Source: Fen-1245 sp963835535
GTDB lineage: Bacteria; Gemmatimonadota; Gemmatimonadetes; Gemmatimonadales; JACORV01
Direction: 5' to 3'
DNA length: 64,000 nucleotides
NCBI GenBank assembly: GCA_963835535.1
Contig: CAWIFL010000010.1
Coordinates: 1-64,000, forward strand
In this document: piece by piece, positions 43,023 through 51,945 of the stretch
Layout of the letters: every line of letters begins with the position of its first letter
Numbering within the stretch: the first letter of the stretch is position 1
Translations under genes and position numbers: made by a program
Notes under the pieces: model-generated
The model's input: the letters and a program-made list of their open reading frames with translations, nothing else
The model's database searches: none
What the model was told of the DNA's origin: nothing

Positions 43023-45590
43023 TCACGGCTCCCGCAGCACCTCCATCGCCGTCTTTCGAAAGACCTCGCGACTGGCGGCGATCCCCACGACGGCGACCAG
43101 CGCCGCCGTGATGGCGAGCACGCCCAGCAGCGGCAGCGCCGGAAGCGCGAACGTCAGGTCGAACACCCAATGCACCATCGCCCAGCCGCCCGCGGCCGCC
43201 AGGCCGATCCCCACCAGCCCCGCGAGCAGGCCGAGCGACGTGTACTCGGCGAGGAGGATGCGCGTGAGCTGGCGGCGCGTCGCGCCGAGGGTCTTGAGCA
43301 GAGCGCCCTCGCGGATGCGTTCCAGGCGGCCCGCCGTCACGGCGCCGAGCAGGACCAGCGCCCCGGTGGCGAGGCTGAACGCCGCCATGAAGCGGATGGC
43401 GAGCGAGATGCGGCTCAGCACCCGTTCGACGGTGGACTCGAGCAGCGCGACGTCGAGGCCGGTGACGTTCGGGTAGTGCTCCGAGACCGCGCGCTCGAGC
43501 CGGCCGCGCGCTCCGGCGTCGTCCACCCGGGTCAGCACGACGGACGAGCGCGGCGCGTGTTCCAGGGCGGCGCTGCTGAAGACGGCGAAGAAGTTGGGCT
43601 CCATCCGCGCCCAATCCACGGCGCGCAGCGCCACGACCACGGTCGGCACGGTGGCGCCCTGGACGGTCCAATCGATCCGGTCGCCGAGCTTGATCCGCAG
43701 CTCCTGCGCGATGTCGGTCGAGAGCGAGACGGGGTAGGGCGGGCCGGCCCCGCGGCCGTGCCACCACGCGCCCGCCACGATCCGCTCGCTGGAGGTGGCC
43801 GTGTCACGGAAGGTCGAGCGGTACTCGCGCCGCAGCGGCCAGCCGCCGCGCCGCTCGGCCGGGTCGCGCATGATGGAATCCGCCGACCGGCCGTTGATCG
43901 CGCCGATCCGCATCGGGACGATCGGCACCTGCTGGAGGACGGGGTGGCCCGACGCCGCCACGAGTCCCGCGACGCCGCTCTCCTGGTCGGCCTGCACGTC
44001 GAGGAAGGCGAGATTGGGCCGTCCCTCGGTCTTCAGCATCGTGAACTGGATCTGGCCGAGCAGGTTGGCCTGCACGAGGTAGAGCGTGGCGAGGAGGGCG
44101 ACCCCGAAGCCGAGCGCGACCACGACGGTGCGCGTCTGGTTGCGCGGGCGGTGGAGGTTGGCGATGCCCTGCCGGATCACGTACGGCCAGCGTGCGGCGG
44201 CGGTGGCGAGGTGGCTGCCCCGCCGGGCCAGCCAGATCGCGAGGCGCGCCGCCAGCTCGAGGATGCCGATCGCGAGCGCGATGGCCACGGCGAACCCCAC
44301 TCCCACGCGCGGTCGGTCGGCCTGCGACATCGCCAGGGCGAAGACCCCGATGGCGAGCGCGCCGAAGGCCGCCAGCCGCAGGGGATCGCGGGGCTCCACG
44401 CTGGCCTCCCCTTCGTACGGACGCCGCAGGGCCGCGAGCGGCGCCACCAGGCGCACCGCGAGCAGGGGCCGCAGCGCGAACAGGAGCGCGACCGCCACGC
44501 CGATGCCGAGGCCGGAGAAGACCGCGGAGGGGACGAGCGTGACGCTCACGTCCACCGGCAGGACGCCCCTGAGCAGCTGCGGGAGCAGCAGCTGCACGGC
44601 GACGCCGAGCGCCGCACCGCCCGCCGCGGAGACGAGCCCGAGGATCGTGGCCTGCGTGAGATAGACGGCGAAGACGAGTGGGCGGCTCGCCCCCAGGCAG
44701 CGCAGCACGGCGATCGTGTCGAGCTTCCCCGCGACGAACGCCCCGACGCCGCTCGCCACGCCGATGCCGCCGAGCAGCAGGGCGATGAGGCCCACGAACT
44801 GGAGATACCGCGACAGCTGGCTGAGCGCGTTGTTGAGCTGGTCCTCGGTATCGCCGGCGGTGCGGCTCCGCACCTTCTCCCGCTCGAACAGCGCCTTGTG
44901 GCTCCCGTCGATCCGGCGCGCGCCCCGTTCGCCGTCCGTCCGCAGCAGCACCTGGTACGTCGCGAGGCTCCCGAACACGATGAGGCCGGTGCCCGCCACG
45001 TCGCCCACCGGCACGTACACCGCGGGGACGAAGCCCCCGAAGCTCCCCCCGCCGGCGCGGCCCGGGACCTCGGAGGTGACGCCGGCGATGGGGAAGCTGC
45101 GCCGCCCGAGCTCGAGCGTGTCGCCGATCTGCGCGCCGAGCTGCACCAGGAGCGTCGTATCCACGATCGCGACGTGTCCCGTGTCGAGCGCCGTCCAGCG
45201 CCCCGCGGGGCTCGTCGCGACGCGGCCGTAGAAGGGGAAGCCGCCGCCCACGGCGCGCACGTCCACCAGCCGCGTCCCCTCGCGCTTCCGGACGAACGCC
45301 ATCGAGGCGAGCTCGGTCCGGCGCGCCACGCCGATCCCCTGGCCGCGGAGCGAGTCCAGCAGCGCCTCGATCGGCGGCGTGAACGGCCGGCTGCTGGTGA
45401 GGACGAGGTCGGCGCCGAGCAGCTCGCGCGCCTGGCGGTGCACCGACTCCTGGAGGTTGACCGTGAACGACGCGACCGCCACCAGCGTCGCGACGCCGAT
45501 CGAGATGGCGGAGCCGAAGAGGAGGAGGCGCCGCCGCGAGGCGCGACTCTCGCGCCACGCCAACCGCAGGACGACGCCGATGCGGCTCAC
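43023..45590 (-). CDS. ybbP: ABC transporter permease, YbbP/FtsX family
   Basis: An 855-residue inner-membrane permease with duplicated FtsX-type domains: one N-terminal helix, a large periplasmic MacB-like domain (about 45-230), three helices, a central pair of helices, a second periplasmic domain (about 520-700) and three final helices. Lengths and layout match YbbP of Escherichia coli. GTG start overlaps the ATPase stop (GTGA). Such transporters usually move lipids or lipoproteins out of the inner membrane, or act mechanically, rather than import solutes. The neighbouring tesA-type lipase supports the YbbAP identity. Confidence 0.9.
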   Translation of the reverse strand: MSRIGVVLRLAWRESRASRRRLLLFGSAISIGVATLVAVASFTVNLQESVHRQARELLGADLVLTSSRPFTPPIEALLDSLRGQGIGVARRTELASMAFVRKREGTRLVDVRAVGGGFPFYGRVATSPAGRWTALDTGHVAIVDTTLLVQLGAQIGDTLELGRRSFPIAGVTSEVPGRAGGGSFGGFVPAVYVPVGDVAGTGLIVFGSLATYQVLLRTDGERGARRIDGSHKALFEREKVRSRTAGDTEDQLNNALSQLSRYLQFVGLIALLLGGIGVASGVGAFVAGKLDTIAVLRCLGASRPLVFAVYLTQATILGLVSAAGGAALGVAVQLLLPQLLRGVLPVDVSVTLVPSAVFSGLGIGVAVALLFALRPLLAVRLVAPLAALRRPYEGEASVEPRDPLRLAAFGALAIGVFALAMSQADRPRVGVGFAVAIALAIGILELAARLAIWLARRGSHLATAAARWPYVIRQGIANLHRPRNQTRTVVVALGFGVALLATLYLVQANLLGQIQFTMLKTEGRPNLAFLDVQADQESGVAGLVAASGHPVLQQVPIVPMRIGAINGRSADSIMRDPAERRGGWPLRREYRSTFRDTATSSERIVAGAWWHGRGAGPPYPVSLSTDIAQELRIKLGDRIDWTVQGATVPTVVVALRAVDWARMEPNFFAVFSSAALEHAPRSSVVLTRVDDAGARGRLERAVSEHYPNVTGLDVALLESTVERVLSRISLAIRFMAAFSLATGALVLLGAVTAGRLERIREGALLKTLGATRRQLTRILLAEYTSLGLLAGLVGIGLAAAGGWAMVHWVFDLTFALPALPLLGVLAITAALVAVVGIAASREVFRKTAMEVLREP

Positions 45591-46318
45591 GCCGGCACGG
45601 CCGCGCCGCCCGACACCACGGCGCCGTTGAGCAGGCGCAGCGTGCGCTTGGCCCGGGCCGCCAGCTCCGCGTCGTGCGTGGCCAGCACGATGGTCGTGCC
45701 CGACTCGCGGTTCAGCTCGACCAGCAGCTCGATGATCCGCGCGCCGGTGTCGGCGTCGAGGTTCCCCGTCGGCTCGTCGGCCAGCAGCAGGCTCGGCCGG
45801 TTGGCGAACGCCCGCGCGATCGCGACCCGCTGCTGCTCGCCGCCGGAGAGCTGCGCGGGGTAGTGGTGCTCCCGCCCGGCCAGGCCGACGCGGGCGAGGA
45901 GCTCGCGCGCCCGCCGCGCGATCTCGGCGTAGCCGCCGACTTTGTGCCCCCGCGCCCCCGTGCCCCTGTGCCCGCCGTCGCTGCCCGCCAGTTCCATGGG
46001 CACTTCCACGTTTTCCTGCGCCGTCAGCGTCGGAATCAGCTGAAAGGTCTGGAAGACGAACCCGATCTTCTCGCCCCGGAGCCGCGCGCGGCCGTCCTCC
46101 GACAGGGCGGAGAGATCGGTGCCGTCGAGCGCGACCGAGCCGCCGCTCGGCAGGTCGAGACCCGCGAGCAGGCCGAGCAGCGTGGTCTTGCCGCACCCGG
46201 ACGGGCCGACGATGGCGAGGAATCCTCCCGCCTCGACCGCCAGGCTAACTTCCTTGAGGACCACGAGCGGGCGGCCGCCCGAGAGGTACGTCTTGGTGAG
46301 GTTCCTGGCTTCGAGCAT
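45587..46318 (-). CDS. ybbA: ABC transporter ATPase, YbbA/LolD type, with Gly-rich insertion
   Basis: A 243-residue ATPase with Walker A GPSGCGKTT, Q-loop FQTFQLIPTLTAQEN, signature LSGGEQQRVAIARA, Walker B LLLADEPTGNLD and H-loop THD. It powers the YbbP permease encoded immediately downstream. Between VPMELAG and the helix before the signature there is a roughly 18-residue low-complexity insertion (SDGGHRGTGARGHKVGG) not usual for the family. Its codons are an 8-base tandem repeat of G-tracts (45945-45975). The ATG overlaps by two bases the ATG-containing start region of the divergent tesA. Confidence 0.92.
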   Translation of the reverse strand: MLEARNLTKTYLSGGRPLVVLKEVSLAVEAGGFLAIVGPSGCGKTTLLGLLAGLDLPSGGSVALDGTDLSALSEDGRARLRGEKIGFVFQTFQLIPTLTAQENVEVPMELAGSDGGHRGTGARGHKVGGYAEIARRARELLARVGLAGREHHYPAQLSGGEQQRVAIARAFANRPSLLLADEPTGNLDADTGARIIELLVELNRESGTTIVLATHDAELAARAKRTLRLLNGAVVSGGAAVPA

Positions 46319-46325
46319 GGGGCGA

Positions 46326-46976
46326 ATGATAGTCGCGGCTGCTTCCGTTGTCTTGGCGGCGCCGCAGGGCCGGTCGCGCGAGATCGTCTTCCTCGGCACG
46401 AGTCTCACGGCCGGCCTGGGCCTCGATCCGTCGCAGGCGTTCCCGGCCCTCATCCAGCGGAGGCTCGACGTCCAACACCTGCCCTGGCGAGCGGTGAACG
46501 CCGGAGTGAGCGGCGAGACCAGCGCGGGCGCGCTGCGCCGACTCGACTGGGTGCTCAAGGACGCGCCCGCGATCCTGGTGCTCGAGACCGGCGCGAACGA
46601 CGGCCTGCGCGGTCTCGACGTGGACACGACGCGCGCCAACCTCGAGGCCCTCGTGCGTCGCGCCCGCGCGGCCGTTCCCGGGATCCGCATCGTGCTGGCC
46701 GGGATGGAGGCGCCGCCCAACCTCGGCGCGCGCTACACGGCGCGCTTCCGGGCGATCTTCCGCCAGGTCGCGGCGCGGGAGCATCTGGCCTTGATTCCCT
46801 TCCTGCTGGCCGGTGTGGGCGGCGTGGACTCGCTCAACCAGGGCGACGGCATCCATCCCAACGTGGCGGGCGAGCGCATCGTGGCCGACAACGTGTGGCG
46901 CGTGCTGGCGCCGGTGCTGCGGAGCGCGGCGGCCTCTACACCCTATGCCCCACACCCTACACCCGCCTCTCCATGA
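46326..46976 (+). CDS. tesA: GDSL-type esterase/lysophospholipase (TesA-like)
   Basis: A 216-residue SGNH hydrolase: block I FLGTSLTAGLG (nucleophile serine), block III GANDGLRGL, block V GDGIHPNVAG with the catalytic Asp-His. The short hydrophobic N-terminus may be an export signal. Starts at 46317 or 46326 are both possible; I chose the second because the first shares bases with the ybbA start codon. The divergent tesA/ybbA-ybbP arrangement is the same as in Escherichia coli. Its last residues (STPYAPHPTPASP) are encoded by C-tract heptamers, and its stop overlaps the next start. Confidence 0.88.
   Translation: MIVAAASVVLAAPQGRSREIVFLGTSLTAGLGLDPSQAFPALIQRRLDVQHLPWRAVNAGVSGETSAGALRRLDWVLKDAPAILVLETGANDGLRGLDVDTTRANLEALVRRARAAVPGIRIVLAGMEAPPNLGARYTARFRAIFRQVAAREHLALIPFLLAGVGGVDSLNQGDGIHPNVAGERIVADNVWRVLAPVLRSAAASTPYAPHPTPASP
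46938..46965. repeat. C-tract heptamers inside the 3' end of tesA
   Basis: Four heptamers of ACACCCT/ATGCCCC/ACACCCG type lie in the last codons of tesA and just before the ATG of the DUF971 gene. They resemble the arrays at 19.1 kb and 42.9-43.0 kb. Confidence 0.65.
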
Positions 46977-47311
46977 AGCAGCTTCCGGTGCCGTACGCGA
47001 TCCGCCGGATGGATGACGGCGCGCGGATCCGGATCCAGTGGGAGGAGAACGGCCACACGGCCGACTATCCCGCGCGCGACTTGCGACTGGCCTGCCGGTG
47101 CGCAAGTTGTCAGGAGGAGATGAGCGGGCGACCGATCCTCGATCCGGCGACGGTGAGCGCGGACGTGCGCGCACTCGAGCTCAAGCTGGTCGGAGGGTAC
47201 GCGGTGCATTTCTCGTGGAGCGACGGCCACACCACCGGCATCTACCCGTGGGAGTACCTGCTCGCGATCTGCAACTGTCCCGAGTGCATGGCGCGGAGGA
47301 GCGGCCTGTGA
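46973..47311 (+). CDS. DUF971-domain protein
   Basis: A 112-residue protein of the DUF971/gamma-butyrobetaine hydroxylase N-terminal-like family. Typical segments are present: RIQWEENGHTADYPARDLRLACRC and the C-terminal TGIYPWEYL. Extra cysteines in CRCASC and CNCPEC could bind zinc or an iron-sulfur cluster. In other bacteria the domain is linked to Mrp/ApbC iron-sulfur proteins. ATG overlaps the tesA stop by four bases; its own stop overlaps the next ATG by one base. Confidence 0.85.
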   Translation: MKQLPVPYAIRRMDDGARIRIQWEENGHTADYPARDLRLACRCASCQEEMSGRPILDPATVSADVRALELKLVGGYAVHFSWSDGHTTGIYPWEYLLAICNCPECMARRSGL

Positions 47312-47829
47312 TGCCGCTCGATCTCCAGGTCGCGGGGGCCCTCGTCCGCCCCTGGCGCCACGGCGACGAGGAGTCCCTGGCCCGTCACGCGAACAACCGC
47401 AAGATCTGGCTCAACCTGCGCGACGGCTTCCCGAGCCCGTACACGCTCGAAGACGCGGGGCGCTGGATCGCGCTCGCGGGGCCGAAGGAGCCGCCGACCG
47501 ATTTTGCGATCGCGATTGGCGACGAGGCGGCAGGTGGGATCGGCTTCCACCCCAGAGAGGATGTATATCGGCGGTCCGCCGAGATCGGCTTCTGGCTCGG
47601 CGAAACGCACTGGGGGAAGGGGATCGCGAGCGCGGCCGTGCGCGCGGTGACCGCGCACGCCTTCTCCGCTTTCGACCTGTGCCGACTCTACGCCCACGTC
47701 TTTGCCTTCAACGGCGCTTCGATGCGGGTGCTTGAGAAGGCGGGCTACGCCTGCGAGGCCGTCCTGAGGAAGGCGGCCACGAAGGAAGGCAAGACAGTGG
47801 ACGTCTACCTGTACGCGGCGGTCCGCTAG
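47311..47829 (+). CDS. GNAT-family N-acetyltransferase (RimJ/RimL-like)
   Basis: A 172-residue acetyltransferase. The acetyl-CoA loop is seen in GETHWGKGIASAAV (Q/RxxGxG/A-like), followed by NGASMRVLEKAGYACEAVLRK, the classic RimJ/RimL C-terminal motif. The N-terminus LVRPWRHGDEESLARHAN also fits. Substrate could be a protein N-terminus or a small amine. Last gene of the tesA-DUF971-GNAT group; the three are translationally coupled. Confidence 0.9.
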   Translation: MPLDLQVAGALVRPWRHGDEESLARHANNRKIWLNLRDGFPSPYTLEDAGRWIALAGPKEPPTDFAIAIGDEAAGGIGFHPREDVYRRSAEIGFWLGETHWGKGIASAAVRAVTAHAFSAFDLCRLYAHVFAFNGASMRVLEKAGYACEAVLRKAATKEGKTVDVYLYAAVR

Positions 47830-48167
47830 GCCGGCCTTCGCGGTCATGTTTCGTGGCGCCCCGAATCGGGGTCATCGCCGTGTCCAATCCTGCCTCAACT
47901 GCGGAGTGACCGCGGTTCAATCATCGTTTCGGTCCAACAATCCGTAGGAGGAGCATCACACCCAGTGCGCGCCTGGAGCGTGATGCAAAAGCCAAGAAAT
48001 ACCAACGACTTGAGACATACGACGCGAGCCATGCCGACCCGCTCTGCGCTTGAGAATCCCATGCGAAGCCGCACGCTGGTCATCTTGTATCCGTAGTAGC
48101 CCGGATATCACGATACGAAGATTCCTAATGGCATAACTGATGCGCACTGGGAAGATTCGGAAACCGG
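47830..48167. other. intergenic region upstream of hemA
   Basis: This 338-base stretch is visibly lower in GC than its surroundings. It holds no convincing gene. A 39-codon frame beginning GTG near 47964 follows AGGAGGAG but at 11-base spacing and has no recognisable product. It probably contains the hemA promoter; I see no clear tRNA, riboswitch or terminator. Confidence 0.5.
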
Positions 48168-49487
48168 ATGCAACGACTCGGATTGCTTGGCCTATCCTAC
48201 CGCACAGCGGACCAGAGCGCGATCGCGCGCTCGGCCCTCGGCGCGCCGCTCGGCGAAACCATCCGCCGGATGCACGAGAAGTTCGGCTTCGCGGAGTCGG
48301 TCTATCTCCAGACCTGCAACCGCGTCGAATGGGTTTTCGTCCCGGCGGACGACGCCGAGAGCGAGGATTGCTTCGCGGCGATTCAGCGCGAGCTGCCGGT
48401 CGAGGCGGCGCAGTGCTACCGGCTCACGGGCGAGAGCGCGGCGCGGCACGTCTTCGAGGTGGCGGCGTCGCTCGATTCGATGAACCCGGGCGAGACACAG
48501 GTCGTGGGGCAGGTGCGCGAAGCGTACCGTCGCTCGAGCGAGCTGGGCGTGGTCGGTCCGCGGCTCCACCTGCTGTTCGAGGCGGCGCTGCGCGCGGCGA
48601 AGCGGGTGCGGCGTGAGACCGCGCTCACGGCGCGGCCGGTCTCGATGATGTCGCTGGCGCTTGAAGTGGCGGGCGACCTGCCGGCCGGCAGCACGGTGGC
48701 GGTGGTGGGCGCGGGGGAGATGGCGGAGGAGGCGGCGGACCGGTTGCAGAAGCGGCACGGGCTGGAGCTGCTGTTCACCAACCGCACGCTGGCCCGGGCG
48801 GAGGCGCTGGCGTCGCTGAGCGGCGGCCGCGCGACGGCGCTGGACCGGTTCCTGAGCGATCCCCCGAAGATGGGCGCGCTGATCACCGCGGTGTCGGTGA
48901 GCGCGCCGCTGTTCACGCGAGCCGCGCTGGAGCGGGTCAAGGCCGCGGCCGCGGGCGCGGCGGCGCTGCCCGTCGTGATCGACCTCGGCGTGCCGGCCAA
49001 CGCGGACCGCGAAGCGGCACGCTCGCTCGGCTTCCGCTACTACGGGATGGACGATCTCCGGGCGCAGGGCGAGGAGAACCGCCGCAAGCTCGATGCGGAG
49101 ATCGCGGCGGCGCACGTGGTGCTGGACGACGAGATGGCGGAGTTCCGCAGCTCGATGCTCGAGAAGACCCTGGCGCCGGTGCTGGCGGCGTGGCGGCGCC
49201 GGGCGCAGCACACGCTGGACGAGGGGCTGGCCCGCCTCTTCTCGTCCGAAGAGGGGCGCTGGAACGAGGACGAGCGCGAGCGGATCGAGCGCTGGGCGGC
49301 CTCGCTGGTGGAGCGGCTCGCGCACCTGCCGATGGTGGGGATGCGCAAGGTCGCGGCCGAACACGGCGTCGAGGCGGCGCACACCTTCCTGTCGGCCGTC
49401 GGCGCGAGGCTGGAGGAAGAGGAGTCGAAGCGGCCCGCCGCGGCCGAGCCCTCCGCCCTCCGGCGCCCGGAGGCGATCCCCCAGTGA
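48168..49487 (+). CDS. hemA: glutamyl-tRNA reductase
   Basis: A 439-residue enzyme that reduces glutamyl-tRNA to glutamate-1-semialdehyde, the first committed step of C5 tetrapyrrole synthesis. The catalytic cysteine is C50 in QTCNRVEW; the NADPH-binding fold shows VVGAGEMAEEAA near residue 184; SMNPGETQVVGQV is the family segment. The long C-terminal helix and dimerisation region are complete. It heads the rightward hemA-hemN-hemH-hemY operon, each gene overlapping the next. The product is passed to HemL, encoded 11 kb away in the leftward cluster. Confidence 0.96.
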   Translation: MQRLGLLGLSYRTADQSAIARSALGAPLGETIRRMHEKFGFAESVYLQTCNRVEWVFVPADDAESEDCFAAIQRELPVEAAQCYRLTGESAARHVFEVAASLDSMNPGETQVVGQVREAYRRSSELGVVGPRLHLLFEAALRAAKRVRRETALTARPVSMMSLALEVAGDLPAGSTVAVVGAGEMAEEAADRLQKRHGLELLFTNRTLARAEALASLSGGRATALDRFLSDPPKMGALITAVSVSAPLFTRAALERVKAAAAGAAALPVVIDLGVPANADREAARSLGFRYYGMDDLRAQGEENRRKLDAEIAAAHVVLDDEMAEFRSSMLEKTLAPVLAAWRRRAQHTLDEGLARLFSSEEGRWNEDERERIERWAASLVERLAHLPMVGMRKVAAEHGVEAAHTFLSAVGARLEEEESKRPAAAEPSALRRPEAIPQ

Positions 49488-50878
49488 CCGCTGCTCCGCC
49501 CCGGGTGACGCCGGAGCTGGTAGCGCACTACGACAGGCCGGGTCCCCGCTACACCTCCTATCCGACGGCGATCGAGTTCAATGCCTCGTTCACGGCCGAC
49601 GCGTACGGCAAGCATCTGGCCGATGCCGACGCCCGCGCGCTCACGCCGCTGTCCGTCTACACGCACATCCCGTTCTGCGCCGAGCGCTGCAACTTCTGCG
49701 CGTGCCACGTCATCGCGTCGCCGCTGGGCGCGCGGGTGACGGAGCCGTATCTGGCGCACCTCTTCCGCGAGATCGAGCTGGTCGCCGGGGCGCTGCCGCA
49801 TCGCCGCACCGTGGCGCAGTACCACTGGGGCGGCGGGACGCCGACCTACCTCAGCGTGCCGGAGATCCACGCGCTCCTCGATCAGTTCGAGCGCTTCTTC
49901 ACCTTCGCGCCCGGCGCCGAGATCGCGATCGAGGTGGACCCGCGGGTCACCACGGCCGAGCAGCTCCAGGCGCTCCGGTCGCGGGGCTTCAACCGGCTCT
50001 CCCTGGGCGTGCAGGACCTGAACCCCGAGACGCAGGAGTCCATCGGCCGCGTGCAGCCCCCGGCCGTCACCGCCGCGACGATCGAGGAGGCGCAGCGGCT
50101 CGGCTTCCGCGGCATCAACATCGACCTGATCTACGGTCTGCCGCACCAGACGCTCGCGAGCTTCGGCGCGACGCTGGATTCCGTCATCGCGCTCTCGCCC
50201 GACCGCCTGGCGATCTACTCGTTCGCGTTCCTCCCCTGGCTCAAGGGGAACCAGAAGCGGCTCGGCGAGGAGGTCCTGCCGGTGGGCGACGCGAAGATCG
50301 CGCTGCTCCTCCTGGCGCGGGAGAAGCTGCTCGGCGCCGGCTACCGCGCGATCGGGATGGACCACTTCGCGAAGCCGGACGACGAGCTGTCCGTCGCGCT
50401 CGACCAGGGCCGCCTCAAGCGCAACTTCATGGGCTACTCGGTGCAGGATGCGCCCGACATGATCGGTCTCGGCGTGTCGGCCATCGGGCAGGTGAGCGGC
50501 GCGTACGTGCAGAACCACAAGAAGCTGTCGGACTACTACGCCGATCTCGACGCCGGCCGGCTGCCGGTCGAGCGCGGCTACGCGCTGAGCGCGGACGACC
50601 GGCTGCGCTCCGACGTGATCCAGTCGCTGATGTGCGCGTTCACGGTGGACACGGCGGCGCTCGAGAATCGCTATGGCGTCTCGTTCCACCGGTACTTCGC
50701 TCCCGAGCTGCGGGACTTGTCCGCGCTGGCGGCGGAGGGGATGGCGGAGATCACGCCGGAGCGGATCAGCGTCACGCCGCTGGGCCAGCTGTTCGTACGC
50801 AATCTGGCGATGTGCTTCGACCGCTACCTGGCGGCGGCGCAGCAGTCCGCCAAGCCGCGCTTCAGCCGCACCGTATGA
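49484..50878 (+). CDS. hemN: oxygen-independent coproporphyrinogen III dehydrogenase
   Basis: A 464-residue radical-SAM enzyme that converts coproporphyrinogen III to protoporphyrinogen IX. The cluster motif is CAERCNFC, preceded by the HemN-specific PRYTSYPTA and VYTHIPF. GGGTPTYL and the C-terminal HemN domain (GMDHFAKPDDEL, LKRNFMGYS) identify true HemN rather than HemW. GTG start overlaps the hemA stop (GTGA). An anaerobic-type enzyme alone here suggests operation at low oxygen, unless an aerobic HemF is encoded elsewhere. Confidence 0.96.
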   Translation: MTAAPPRVTPELVAHYDRPGPRYTSYPTAIEFNASFTADAYGKHLADADARALTPLSVYTHIPFCAERCNFCACHVIASPLGARVTEPYLAHLFREIELVAGALPHRRTVAQYHWGGGTPTYLSVPEIHALLDQFERFFTFAPGAEIAIEVDPRVTTAEQLQALRSRGFNRLSLGVQDLNPETQESIGRVQPPAVTAATIEEAQRLGFRGINIDLIYGLPHQTLASFGATLDSVIALSPDRLAIYSFAFLPWLKGNQKRLGEEVLPVGDAKIALLLLAREKLLGAGYRAIGMDHFAKPDDELSVALDQGRLKRNFMGYSVQDAPDMIGLGVSAIGQVSGAYVQNHKKLSDYYADLDAGRLPVERGYALSADDRLRSDVIQSLMCAFTVDTAALENRYGVSFHRYFAPELRDLSALAAEGMAEITPERISVTPLGQLFVRNLAMCFDRYLAAAQQSAKPRFSRTV

Positions 50879-51945
50879 GTGGCGCGCCGGACGGGCGCCG
50901 CATCGGGCACGACACATCCGACGCGCCGTCCGCACGATCCCGCCCCAACACGAGTGCCACCGGTCCGACCGGGTTGGTCCTCCTCAACCTGGGCGGGCCC
51001 GCCGATCTGGCGTCCATCCGCCCCTTCCTCGACGCCCTCTTCGCCGACCGCGAGATCATCCGGCTGCCCGGCGGCGCGATCGGCCAGTGGCTGCTGGCGC
51101 GGATCATCGTGCGGGCGCGGCTCTCCAAGGTGACGGGCTACTACGCCGCGATCGGCGGCGGCTCGCCGATCCTCAGGTACACGGCGGGGCAGGGCGAGGG
51201 TCTGGCGCAGCGAATGAACGCGCGGCGTCCGGACCTGGCGCCCTTCAAGCCGTACATCGCCTTCCGCTATGCGCCGCCGACCTCCGACGATGCGTTGCGC
51301 GCGATGCAACGCGACGGCATCACGCGCGCGGTCGTGCTCACGCTCTATCCCCAGTACTCGGTGGCGACGACGGGCTCGAGCCTGCGCGAGCTGGATCGGG
51401 CGCTGAAGCGGACCGGCCTCGAGGGCGCGTTCGACTTCACGACCATCGACCGCTGGTCCGAGCGGCCGAGCTACCTCGACGTGCTCACGGCGCACGTGGA
51501 GCGGGGGCTGGCCGGCTGGACGGGCGAGCGGCGCCGCGACGCGGTCGTGCTGCTGAGCGCGCACAGCCTGCCGATGAGCTTCGTGAGCGAGGGGGATCCC
51601 TATCCCCAGCAGATCGAGGCGACATTCCGCGGCGTGATGGCGCGTCTCCGGGAGCCGAAGCCGCGCTGCATCCTGGCCTACCAGAGCCAGACGGGGCCCG
51701 TGGCCTGGCTGGGGCCGCAGACCAGCGACGTGATCAGGGAGCTGGGGAGCGAGGGGCGCCAGGACGTGCTCGTCGCGCCGATCGCGTTCGTTTCCGACCA
51801 CATCGAGACGCTGTACGAGATCGACGTCATGTTCGCGGAGGAGGCGCGCGAGGCGGGCATCGCGAACTTCCGGCGCGCCGAGTCGCTGAACCTCGACCCG
51901 CCCTTCCTGGATGCCCTGGCCGACGTGGTAGAGGCCGCGCTGTGA
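50875..51945 (+). CDS. hemH: ferrochelatase
   Basis: A 356-residue enzyme that inserts Fe(II) into porphyrin. Family markers: LLNLGGPADL at the N-terminus, YPQYSVATTGSS, the metal-binding histidine in SAHSLPMSFVSEGDPY, and the acidic face PIAFVSDHIETLYEID. About 30 extra polar residues precede the core; an internal start is possible, but the ATG overlaps the hemN stop. No C-terminal [2Fe-2S] cysteines. Its pairing with hemN and hemY implies the protoporphyrin-dependent branch, ending in protohaem. Confidence 0.95.
   Translation: MSGAPDGRRIGHDTSDAPSARSRPNTSATGPTGLVLLNLGGPADLASIRPFLDALFADREIIRLPGGAIGQWLLARIIVRARLSKVTGYYAAIGGGSPILRYTAGQGEGLAQRMNARRPDLAPFKPYIAFRYAPPTSDDALRAMQRDGITRAVVLTLYPQYSVATTGSSLRELDRALKRTGLEGAFDFTTIDRWSERPSYLDVLTAHVERGLAGWTGERRRDAVVLLSAHSLPMSFVSEGDPYPQQIEATFRGVMARLREPKPRCILAYQSQTGPVAWLGPQTSDVIRELGSEGRQDVLVAPIAFVSDHIETLYEIDVMFAEEAREAGIANFRRAESLNLDPPFLDALADVVEAAL

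Noticed and set aside
47830..48167. A tRNA or riboswitch upstream of hemA, and a 39-codon frame there
   Set aside because: No cloverleaf or conserved riboswitch pattern could be traced. The short frame has a poorly spaced ribosome-binding site and no recognisable product.
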